Positions 8,443 through 18,241 of a stretch of DNA of 36,558 bases are shown here, in pieces (within the stretch, counting starts at the first letter, position 1; each line of letters opens with the position of its first letter). The notes below the pieces were generated by a model that saw only the letters and a list, made by a program, of their open reading frames with translations, searched no databases and was not told where the DNA came from. The stretch is from the NCBI GenBank assembly GCA_018224385.1, contig JAGTVB010000344.1, positions 1 through 36,558 of the forward strand, read 5' to 3'. Source of the stretch: Gammaproteobacteria bacterium. GTDB taxonomy: Bacteria > Pseudomonadota > Gammaproteobacteria > HK1. A program made the translations under genes and the position numbers.

Positions 8443-9552
8443 ATGGCACTTAACTCCATCGAAGAAGTCATCCACGACTTCCGTCAGGGACGTATCATCA
8501 TCTTGATGGATGATGAGGATCGCGAGAACGAAGGCGATCTAATGATCGCGTCTACTCTGGTCCGGCCAGAGGACGTTAACTTCATGGCCCGATACGGCCG
8601 AGGACTTATTTGTCAGACGCTGACCCGGGAGCGCTGCCAGTTGCTCCGATTGCCCCTAATGGTGCAGGAGAATACCTCTGCAACATCGACCAAATTCACC
8701 GTGTCCATCGATGCGGCGCATGGCATAACGACCGGCATCTCGGCCAAGGACCGTGCGATCACCATCCGGGCGGCCGCGGCCCTGGATGCAAAACCTTCGG
8801 ATATCGCGCAACCTGGACATATATTCCCACTCATGGCAGAGCCCGGAGGAGTTCTTACCCGAGCGGGCCACACCGAGGCCGGATGTGACTTAGCGCGCCT
8901 GGCGGGGCTAGAGCCCAGTGCGGTAATCGTCGAGGTGCTCAATGACGATGGCACCATGGCTCGGCGTCCCGATCTCGAAGTGTTCGCCAAACAGCATGAC
9001 CTAAAGATCGGCACCATTGCAGATCTGATTCATTATCGAGTGCTGCATGAGAAAACTGTGGAAAGGATGGCGGAGAGCGATCTGCCTACAATCTATGGAT
9101 CCTTTCGGCTTTATCTTTATCAAGACACCATCGATAAAGCGGTCCATATCGCGTTGGTCACGGGCGATATTACGCCGAGCACGCCCACTCTGATCAGGGT
9201 TCATGTTCAGGATTCTCTCTGTGACCTCACCGGCAGTGTCCGCCACGACTGTGGCTGGCCTCTGAGATCGGCTTTGAAACGAATCGCCGATGAACACACT
9301 GGAATAGTGCTCATCCTGCGCCATGAAGAGAAGGCGGGCGCATTGATCCGGCGGGTACAACAATATCAATCACAGAATGCTCATGCAGAGGCCGTTCGGC
9401 AAGAAAACCTGGAGAATCTGCGCACTTTTGGCCTCGGCGCTCAAATCCTATTGGATCTCGGCGTCAAGAAAATGCGGGTATTGAGTTCTCCTAAGAAAAT
9501 GCATGGCATCTCAGGCTTTGGTCTGGAAGTTGTCGAATACGTCACCGAATAG
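8443..9552 (+). CDS. ribB: 3,4-dihydroxy-2-butanone-4-phosphate synthase with degenerate GTP cyclohydrolase II domain (RibBX type)
   Basis: The N-terminal domain (residues 1-~200) makes dihydroxybutanone phosphate from ribulose-5-phosphate. [11 protein letters not shown] (23-33), the [11 protein letters not shown] stretch and [17 protein letters not shown] are intact. The C-terminal domain (~205-369) has the GTP cyclohydrolase II fold but not its active site. The zinc motif C-x10-C-x-C reads D257, H268 and C270, and the EGRG loop has become HEEKAGA. Such hybrids (RibBX in Shewanella and other proteobacteria) are known to lack cyclohydrolase II activity. A separate RibA must therefore open GTP; none is in this window. 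ribH follows after 54 bases. Confidence 0.95.
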   Translation: MALNSIEEVIHDFRQGRIIILMDDEDRENEGDLMIASTLVRPEDVNFMARYGRGLICQTLTRERCQLLRLPLMVQENTSATSTKFTVSIDAAHGITTGISAKDRAITIRAAAALDAKPSDIAQPGHIFPLMAEPGGVLTRAGHTEAGCDLARLAGLEPSAVIVEVLNDDGTMARRPDLEVFAKQHDLKIGTIADLIHYRVLHEKTVERMAESDLPTIYGSFRLYLYQDTIDKAVHIALVTGDITPSTPTLIRVHVQDSLCDLTGSVRHDCGWPLRSALKRIADEHTGIVLILRHEEKAGALIRRVQQYQSQNAHAEAVRQENLENLRTFGLGAQILLDLGVKKMRVLSSPKKMHGISGFGLEVVEYVTE

Positions 9553-9606
9553 ATGGGCTAATCGCCCCTTGCGCGACAGTCAATTACTGCTTTGATTGGG
9601 GATTAC

Positions 9607-10086
9607 ATGGCGAAATTTGACCTTGAAAAAACGGTAGATAGCGCCAGGGACGGCCGCTTCGGTATTGTCGCGTCTCGATTTAATCAGCGCATCGTTGAAC
9701 CGCTGCTCGACGGTGCCCTCGACGCGCTAACGCAACATGGGATAGCACGAACCGCCATCAAAATAGTGCGGGTGCCCGGGGCCTTCGAAATTCCGCTGGT
9801 TGCCCAACGCCTGGCCGCCAGCGAGCAATTCGATGCGGTGATTGCCCTGGGCGCGGTGGTGCGAGGCGATACGCCTCACTTTGACTATGTCGCGGGCGAA
9901 TGCGCCCGAGGTATAGCCAAAGTTGGATTAGACTTCAGCTTACCCGTCATTTTTGGCGTCTTAACGGTAGACGATATGGAGCAAGCGATGGCTCGGGCCG
10001 GCGGTCGAGAGGGAAACAAGGGCTATGATGCCGCCCTTGCGGCCCTCGAAATGGTTGCCTTGCTGCGAAGCTTGCAGGCGCCATGA
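9607..10086 (+). CDS. ribH: 6,7-dimethyl-8-ribityllumazine synthase
   Basis: Joins dihydroxybutanone phosphate with the pyrimidine product of RibD to make lumazine, the substrate of riboflavin synthase. It has 159 aa from ATG 9607, chosen because GGGG lies just upstream and the family normally begins close to this point. An in-frame TTG at 9592 adds only five residues. Visible signatures are [27 protein letters not shown] (55-64) and [10 protein letters not shown] with the catalytic His91. Its stop overlaps the nusB start (ATGA, 10083-10086), so the two are translationally coupled. Confidence 0.97.
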   Translation: MAKFDLEKTVDSARDGRFGIVASRFNQRIVEPLLDGALDALTQHGIARTAIKIVRVPGAFEIPLVAQRLAASEQFDAVIALGAVVRGDTPHFDYVAGECARGIAKVGLDFSLPVIFGVLTVDDMEQAMARAGGREGNKGYDAALAALEMVALLRSLQAP

Positions 10087-10544
10087 ATTTCTCTTCACCA
10101 ACACCAACCGCCGCTTCTCGAAGCCAGGCGCGACGAGCCGCGCTGCAAGCACTCTATCAGTGGCAGCTAACGGGCGAGGAACCTTACTGCATTGAAGAAC
10201 AATTCCTCGCCGAACGTCCAATGGGCAAGGCTGACCTGATTTATTTTAAGGACTTGCTGAGTAATGTCCCCAAGCAAGTCGCCGCCCTGGATGCCGCGCT
10301 CAAGGGCTTGCTGGACCGGCCGGTAGAACAGGTGGATCCGGTAGAGCGCGCCATTTTGCGAATCGGCGCCTATGAGTTAAGCTCCCGTCCCGACGTGCCG
10401 TGGAAAACGGTGATCACCGAAGCGGTAAAGCTTGCCAAAATCTTCGGCGCCGAGCAGGGCCACCGTTATGTGAACGGCGTGCTCGACAAACTCGCTCGGG
10501 CGACGACAGGTAAAGGGGACACGGCACCGATGAGTGCCCACTGA
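10083..10544 (+). CDS. nusB: Transcription antitermination factor NusB
   Basis: An RNA-binding antitermination factor that acts with NusE on rRNA operons. 153 aa, with a family N-terminus ([18 protein letters not shown]) and C-terminal helices containing [28 protein letters not shown] and [11 protein letters not shown]. It overlaps ribH by four bases. The next gene, thiL, is 292 bases away, so the transcription unit may end after nusB. Confidence 0.97.
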   Translation: MNFSSPTPTAASRSQARRAALQALYQWQLTGEEPYCIEEQFLAERPMGKADLIYFKDLLSNVPKQVAALDAALKGLLDRPVEQVDPVERAILRIGAYELSSRPDVPWKTVITEAVKLAKIFGAEQGHRYVNGVLDKLARATTGKGDTAPMSAH

Positions 10545-10568
10545 TCTCGTGAAGCCGCAAAGCTGATA

Positions 10569-10588
10569 GGCGCCAGGGCTCTGGCGCC
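10569..10588 (+). terminator. Hairpin after nusB, possible terminator or processing site
   Basis: A perfect 8-bp stem (GGCGCCAG / CTGGCGCC) closes a 4-base loop, 25 bases after the nusB stop. It lacks a following T-run, so it is not a textbook intrinsic terminator. It lies in the 292-base nusB-thiL gap, which otherwise shows no gene and no thiamine-pyrophosphate riboswitch. A GAAGCCG just before it may be the remnant end of a MITE-like element. Confidence 0.35.
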
Positions 10589-10836
10589 CATGATGCAGTT
10601 TGCACGGCGCTTGCACCCAGGGCGCACAGGACCCATGCCTGACAGCACTGGCGCCGCTTGATCGTTGGGCGCTGTGGATGACGTTTGCCCCACTCTGAAG
10701 TCAGCCCCGGTGCAGAAGAATCGAGATCGGTGCTCGATCCCTGCCTGGGAGCCGGTAGCGGTAGGCGATCTGGCCGTTGCAAAATCCCCGCGGCGGCGTA
10801 CTGGGCGCAAAAGCCGATGTATCAAGCAAGAGAACG

Positions 10837-11802
10837 ATGTCCAACACAGCGGACTGGCTTGAGCAGTTAATCAGCGGACATGGGGACAGTCCTCGGCCGC
10901 AGTATTCCTTTGCCGTCGACACGGCTGTTCTACAGCTACCGACAGGCTGCGCCCTGGCCACCTCGGTAGACACCCTCGTTTGTGGCGTGCACTTCACGAT
11001 GACGGCTCGTCCAGCCGACATCGGTTATAAGTCGCTTGCCGTCAATCTCAGCGATCTCGCCGCCATGGGCGCCAGCCCGAGCGCCGCGCTGCTCAGCCTG
11101 ACAGCGACCGCCATCAACACCGGTTGGTTGGCTGAGTTTGGTCGTGGATTCAAGACGCTCGCGGATCAGTTCGATGTCCAGCTGCTGGGTGGAACATTTA
11201 ATCGAGGACCGCTGGCCGTCACCGTTAACGTCTACGGACACCTGCCGGCACAGCATGCGCTTCGCCGCGACAACGCCACCGCGGGCGATCTTATCTTCGT
11301 AACGGGAACGCTCGGCGATGCCGGCTTAGCGCTGGCCATGGCGCGCGGAGAACTTGCTGCCGCAGCGTGTACGGTGCATCGGCGGTATTTGGATGCCCGC
11401 CTGAACCGCCCCAAACCCCGCATCGCTGAGGGTATTGCGCTGCGCAGTTTAGCCTCTTCGGCGATCGATGTATCCGATGGCTTACTGGCCGACCTGGGTC
11501 ATGTGCTCACAGCAAGCCATGTGGGCGCGACCATTGATGTCGCTCGCCTACCCCTGTCTCAGGCGATGATGAGCAGCATCGATCTGAAAGAGGCACGGCG
11601 ATTGGCGCTCTCTGCGGGTGATGACTACGAGTTATGCTTCACCGTAGCGCCCGATAGACTGGCTGAACTTCGAACTGCCGAGGCGCATCTGCACTGTCCC
11701 ATCCAGCACATCGGCACGATCGACCGCGCCGGCGGACTGCGCTGCTCGGATGAAGCCTGTTTATGGGCCGTGACGCGGTTAGGCTATCAACACTTTGCCT
11801 GA
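10837..11802 (+). CDS. thiL: Thiamine-monophosphate kinase ThiL with altered Mg-ATP motifs
   Basis: ThiL phosphorylates thiamine monophosphate to the active cofactor. The protein (321 aa from ATG 10837) keeps most family motifs: SVDTLVCGVHF (43-53), AVNLSDLAAMGA (68-79), AIDVSDGLLADLGH and GDDYELCF. Two conserved motifs are altered. The N-terminal GIGDD(A/C)A reads FAVDTA, so the first Asp is Val27. The GGDTTRGP motif reads GGTFNRGP, losing another Asp at position 120. Both positions normally help bind Mg and ATP in this AIR-synthase-like family. The frame is intact across both sites, so these are substitutions rather than frameshifts. Activity may be reduced or changed. Context (nusB before, pgpA after) is the usual one. 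Confidence 0.88.
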   Translation: MSNTADWLEQLISGHGDSPRPQYSFAVDTAVLQLPTGCALATSVDTLVCGVHFTMTARPADIGYKSLAVNLSDLAAMGASPSAALLSLTATAINTGWLAEFGRGFKTLADQFDVQLLGGTFNRGPLAVTVNVYGHLPAQHALRRDNATAGDLIFVTGTLGDAGLALAMARGELAAAACTVHRRYLDARLNRPKPRIAEGIALRSLASSAIDVSDGLLADLGHVLTASHVGATIDVARLPLSQAMMSSIDLKEARRLALSAGDDYELCFTVAPDRLAELRTAEAHLHCPIQHIGTIDRAGGLRCSDEACLWAVTRLGYQHFA

Positions 11803-11899
11803 CAAACAGCGGCAACCACGCATTTTCCGGGGACGCTTTTACCCTCTGAATGATAATGCTGCCGAACCGATGAGCATGGCCCCAGACCGACTCGCCCCC

Positions 11900-12020
11900 T
11901 CCTTAGGCCTCACCCTTGCAAGGCCGGCTTGCAGCCCTTCAAAATCGCGTCCCCACCTCCTCTCGAACGCCACACAAAGCCGCTATGACAAGCGCCGTCC
12001 TCCTTAGACAGCTTCCGAAA
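11900..12020 (-). repeat. Probable MITE-like repeat copy between thiL and pgpA
   Basis: Read on the minus strand from about 12016 it gives GAAGCTGTCTAAGGAGG, then GCGCTTGTCATAGCGGC. This matches the end and first conserved block of other copies (GCGCTTGCCATAGCTGC at 14917). The far end, near 11900, is eroded. It fills most of the 235-base gap between thiL and pgpA. The small ORF that can be read through this gap has no family likeness and is rejected as a gene. Confidence 0.5.
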
Positions 12021-12037
12021 CCCGGGCGATCGGCATC

Positions 12038-12547
12038 GTGAAGCGCCGCTTCGAACACATCCGCTTCGGCCCCGGCAAGCTTTTTTGGAATCCAGCGGGC
12101 TTTTTGGCCTGTGGGCTCGGCACCGGTCTGGTACCTGTCGCACCGGGCACGGCAGGAACGGCCCTCGGTGTCGGATTGTATTTGTTGATCATGGAGCTTC
12201 CGCTCCCCTGGTATGCAGCGACCGTTCTGTTCCTCTTTTGTCTTGGAATCGGATTGACACGAGCCGCTTCCCGCCTACTTGCGGTACACGACCATCCGGC
12301 GATCGTCTGGGACGAGATCGTAGGGTATCTCGTTACTATGATGGCCGCCCCGCCGCACCCCGGGTGGATTTTAACGGGATTTGTGTTGTTTCGTGTTTTC
12401 GACATCCTTAAGCCTTGGCCCATCTACCAGATTGACCGACGCATCACAGGAGGACTTGGTATCATGCTCGATGATCTGGTGGCGGGAATCTATGCTTGGG
12501 CGCTTCTCCAAGGCGCGCACCTAGGGCTCAAGTTCGTTGTCGGTTGA
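12038..12547 (+). CDS. pgpA: Phosphatidylglycerophosphatase A
   Basis: An inner-membrane enzyme that removes the terminal phosphate from phosphatidylglycerophosphate to give phosphatidylglycerol. Family motifs are GTGLVPVAPGTAGT (residues 28-41), IVWDEIVGY and RVFDILKPWPI. Three to four hydrophobic segments are visible. At 169 aa it is of normal size. The start is GTG at 12038; no strong ribosome site is visible and no nearby ATG is in frame. The nusB-thiL-pgpA order is standard in gammaproteobacteria. Confidence 0.95.
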   Translation: MKRRFEHIRFGPGKLFWNPAGFLACGLGTGLVPVAPGTAGTALGVGLYLLIMELPLPWYAATVLFLFCLGIGLTRAASRLLAVHDHPAIVWDEIVGYLVTMMAAPPHPGWILTGFVLFRVFDILKPWPIYQIDRRITGGLGIMLDDLVAGIYAWALLQGAHLGLKFVVG

Positions 12548-12598
12548 CCGCTATGGCTCACACCTGGCTCATGAAACCGTCTGTCCGAGGTGTGACCA

Positions 12599-13201
12599 GT
12601 GGGCTTTGCGCACAGCGCCGCCACCCGTCCGCATATTGCCGCAACCGGGATTCTTGTCCTCGCCCTTGCCTTTATCGATGCCCGGCCTGCCTCTGCGGAA
12701 GTCTATCGCTATGTCGATAAGCGCGGGCACGTACACTTCAGCGACCGAAAGCTCGGGCCGGGGTATCAAGCGATCGGCAAGAGGCATGACGCGACCTTGT
12801 CTGCCAACTCGACAGCAACCAGGGAGCAGCTTAACGCCCTGATCCTCGACACCGCGCAGCAATACCAACTTGACCCCGCCTTAGTGCATGCCGTGATCAC
12901 CGCTGAATCAGGCTATGATCCGGAAGCGGTATCCCACGCAGGCGCGGTGGGGTTAATGCAGCTGATGCCGGCAACCGCCCGCCGCTATGGTGTACACGAT
13001 CGTCGCGATCCAGCCGACAATCTCCGCGGGGGCGCACGCTACCTCCACTATCTCCTGAATCGGTTTGAAACCTTGCCGCTGGCGATCGCGGCTTATAATG
13101 CGGGAGAAAATGCCGTGGTAAAGTACGGCCATCAAATACCTCCCTATCCAGAAACCCAAGCTTATGTGCGTAAGGTATTGAATTATTACCGTGCGTACTA
13201 G
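12599..13201 (+). CDS. Secreted lytic transglycosylase with N-terminal DUF4124 segment
   Basis: A 200-aa exported murein hydrolase. Residues 1-33 form a signal peptide ending ASA before EV. A DUF4124-like piece follows (EVYRYVDKRGHVHFSDR, 34-50). Then comes an SLT/lysozyme-like domain (about 80-200) with ALVHAVITAESGYDP, catalytic Glu103, GLMQLMPATARRYGV, NLRGGARYL and AAYNAGENAV. These are all hallmarks of transglycosylase family 1. It should cleave the MurNAc-GlcNAc bond in the periplasm, forming 1,6-anhydro-MurNAc. The start is GTG 12599, eight bases after a GAGG. It follows pgpA by 51 bases and may be co-transcribed. Confidence 0.9.
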   Translation: MGFAHSAATRPHIAATGILVLALAFIDARPASAEVYRYVDKRGHVHFSDRKLGPGYQAIGKRHDATLSANSTATREQLNALILDTAQQYQLDPALVHAVITAESGYDPEAVSHAGAVGLMQLMPATARRYGVHDRRDPADNLRGGARYLHYLLNRFETLPLAIAAYNAGENAVVKYGHQIPPYPETQAYVRKVLNYYRAY

Positions 13202-13562
13202 CTCGCTGCCTCGGTACCTAAGCGCCGTATTACGTCATCTTATGCTTGGCTTGATCGGCCGTTTCCCGCGCATCTCCCCATCAGCAATTCTCATCTTGCC
13301 CGGTTGGGGCTACAGTAGGCACCGTCGGGGAAAAACCCTCATTGCTCTAACCTCGGCCGATACCCTAGGCTAACAGACAATAGGGCTCTCTTCCTGTAAC
13401 AGATGTAGCGAACGTCCAGCGCGTTCCCTATAATCGACAAGTAATGGGAACCCTGCATTGAGCTACTTGGTGATAGCCGTCCGGCCATCGCCCAAGTGAA
13501 TTCGCGACAATAACACGTCGATGTCTCGACCGCTTTCACCCAACGGACCATCGCAATGAAGG
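13202..13562 (+). promoter_or_regulatory. Upstream region of cfa with a candidate -10 box
   Basis: A gap of 361 bases with no supported gene. TATAAT at 13429-13434, preceded by CCC, is the best -10 candidate. No good -35 hexamer sits 16-18 bases before it. That would be acceptable for a sigma-S-type promoter, which drives cfa in E. coli, but this is inference. It implies a long 5' untranslated leader of about 120 bases before cfa. I found no other motif or RNA. Confidence 0.35.
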
Positions 13563-14897
13563 ATGAAAAAGGAAGTAAGCCCTTACAAACCTCTCCATGT
13601 TGAGGCAAAGAGCAATTATCGTAAAGGCACCAAGGAACGCCATTCTGTTGCGCAACCCAGCAAGGCCCTTCGAATCGAACAATTGCTGCTGAGGCGGTTG
13701 CTTGCCTCCCTAGGTCATCCACCTCTCGTGGTGACCCTTTGGAATGGCGAAGAGGTCTACCGACCGACGGTGCAACCGGTTGCCAGCGTCGCCATTCACG
13801 ACCGACGCACGCTATGGAAGCTCCTTGCCTCACCGGAACTCGCATTCGGAGACGGCTACGTCGATGGCAGCATCGCTTTGGAGGGCGATCTGGTCGAGCT
13901 TAATGCGGCAATCACTCGATCGCGCCTTCTTAGCACGGGATCCCGTTTGCTTGCCTTGGAGCGTAAACTCAACCGCTGGGTGGCACGCCCTCGCCGCAAC
14001 ACCCTTCGCGGATCGCGAAAAAACATCCACCATCATTACGACATCGGCAACGATTTCTATCGGCTCTGGCTCGATGAGGACATGATCTATACCTGTGCTT
14101 ACTTCCCGACTTACGCTGCAACGCTGGAACAGGCGCAGAGCGCGAAGATGGAGCACGTGTGCAGAAAGCTTCGGCTCTCCCCTGGCCAAACGGTGGTTGA
14201 GGCAGGCTGCGGTTGGGGAGGACTCGCCCGATATATGGCAAAGAGATACGGCGTAACCGTCAAGGCGTTCAATATTTCGCACGAGCAGATCACCTATGCA
14301 CGCGAACAGGCGAAGGCAAAAGGTCTATCTGGACGAGTCGAATTCATTGAGGATGACTACCGCAACATCAATGGCAAATACGATGTCGTGGTATCGGTGG
14401 GAATGCTGGAGCACGTCGGGGCCGATCATTACTCGGAACTTGGAAAAATTCTCCATCGTTGCCTGAAGCCACAAGGGCTGGGCCTCATCCATAGCATAGG
14501 CCGAGATCGCGCCAATCACATCAGCCCATGGATCGAGAGGCGTATTTTCCCCGGTAGCTATCCGCCTTCTTTGCGAGAGATGATGGATATCTTCGAGCCA
14601 AATCAATTTTCGGTTCTCGACGTGGAGAACCTGCGGCTTCATTACGCGAAAACACTGCAACATTGGCTCGATCGCTTTGAGCGAGCCGAGGATAAGATGA
14701 CTGGTCGCTATGATGAGCGCTTCGTACGTACTTGGCGGCTTTACCTCGCGGGATCGATTGCCGCGTTTCTAACCGGCTCACTGCAGCTGTTTCAGGTTTT
14801 ATTTACTCATTCCGGCAACAACCGCATCCCGTGGACTCGCGCCCACATTTACACTGGCAGTGAACAGGCGCATGCAGCGAACGAAGTGGTCTCTTAG
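13563..14897 (+). CDS. cfa: Cyclopropane-fatty-acyl-phospholipid synthase
   Basis: Methylenates the double bonds of membrane phospholipid acyl chains using S-adenosylmethionine, usually in late growth or under acid stress. 444 aa. The N-terminal lipid-binding part (to ~150) has PELAFGDGYVDGSIALEGDL. The catalytic domain has HHHYDIGNDFYRLWLDEDM (157-174), YTCAYF and the SAM-binding motif VVEAGCGWGGLARYMA (211-226). SVGMLEHVG and the C-terminal RTWRLYLAGS are also typical. ATG 13563 is the family-consistent start. The N-terminal ~30 residues are basic and poorly conserved. The TAG stop (14895-14897) lies inside the terminal inverted repeat of the adjacent MITE-like element. Confidence 0.96.
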   Translation: MKKEVSPYKPLHVEAKSNYRKGTKERHSVAQPSKALRIEQLLLRRLLASLGHPPLVVTLWNGEEVYRPTVQPVASVAIHDRRTLWKLLASPELAFGDGYVDGSIALEGDLVELNAAITRSRLLSTGSRLLALERKLNRWVARPRRNTLRGSRKNIHHHYDIGNDFYRLWLDEDMIYTCAYFPTYAATLEQAQSAKMEHVCRKLRLSPGQTVVEAGCGWGGLARYMAKRYGVTVKAFNISHEQITYAREQAKAKGLSGRVEFIEDDYRNINGKYDVVVSVGMLEHVGADHYSELGKILHRCLKPQGLGLIHSIGRDRANHISPWIERRIFPGSYPPSLREMMDIFEPNQFSVLDVENLRLHYAKTLQHWLDRFERAEDKMTGRYDERFVRTWRLYLAGSIAAFLTGSLQLFQVLFTHSGNNRIPWTRAHIYTGSEQAHAANEVVS

Positions 14898-15042
14898 AAG
14901 CTATTTTAAAAATTGCTGCGCTTGCCATAGCTGCGTTGCGCGGCGGCTCAGAATCCTCATGTACTCCCATGTACACTGCGGTTCTTCGCCACCGTGCGCC
15001 TTGCTCTGCCGGCGCTCGCGACATTTTTAAAAAAGCTTCTTA
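14894..15042 (+). repeat. MITE-like interspersed repeat, best-preserved copy
   Basis: About 149 bases, non-coding. The left end TTAGAAGCTATTTTAAAAAT and the reverse complement of the right end TAAGAAGCTTTTTTAAAAAT (from about 15041) are nearly identical terminal inverted repeats. Weaker pairing continues inward (GCGCTTGCCATAGC against GCGAGCGCCGGCAGAGC). The whole could therefore fold into a long hairpin. The inner signatures GCCATAGCTGCGTTGCGCGG and GTGCGCCTTGCTCTGCCGG are shared with the copy at 34387. The left end contains the cfa stop codon. Confidence 0.8.
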
Positions 15043-15270
15043 GAGGGTGTCTTAAAATCGGTGCGAGCGCAGGGAGACGCACGCGCACGATCGCGAGACA
15101 AAATCGTCCGCAACGATTTTGAACAGCCGCAGGCTGGCTCCGAAAGACCGAGCCCCAGGGATAGGGCGAGTCAGCCGGCGTGTAAGGGGGTACAAGGATT
15201 TCGAGCCAGCGCGCAACGCCGCTAGGGCAAAGCACGGAAATTCTTAACAACAGTTTCTTAGCCCATAGTC
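15043..15270 (-). repeat. Second, adjacent MITE-like element between cfa and ligA
   Basis: About 225 bases directly after the previous copy. Its ends (GGTGTCTTAAAATCGGTGCG from 15046, and on the minus strand GAAACTGTTGTTAAGAATTT from about 15263) form imperfect inverted repeats of the family type. On the minus strand it contains TAGCGGCGTTGCGCGCTGGC, equivalent to the first conserved block of other copies. The centre holds a perfect 8-bp hairpin, AAAATCGT with loop CCGCA, at 15100-15120. It lies 60 bases beyond the ligA stop, so the pair fills the space between two convergent genes. Confidence 0.65.
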
Positions 15271-15329
15271 TCTGCTCGCCTTCACCGCAGCGCTCCACAT
15301 CAGGGTAGTCTGCGACGTTTAATTACTCT

Positions 15330-18180
<2,851 letters not shown>

Positions 18181-18241
18181 TAGCGCCGCACCGTCTCAAA
18201 GCTCAACCCCTTGCTCGTCACCGTACCGCAGCAGGTGCCCC

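Noticed and set aside
10545-10836. TPP riboswitch or small gene before thiL
   Set aside because: No THI-box core is visible, and the open frames here have neither start signals nor family likeness. Only a hairpin stands out.
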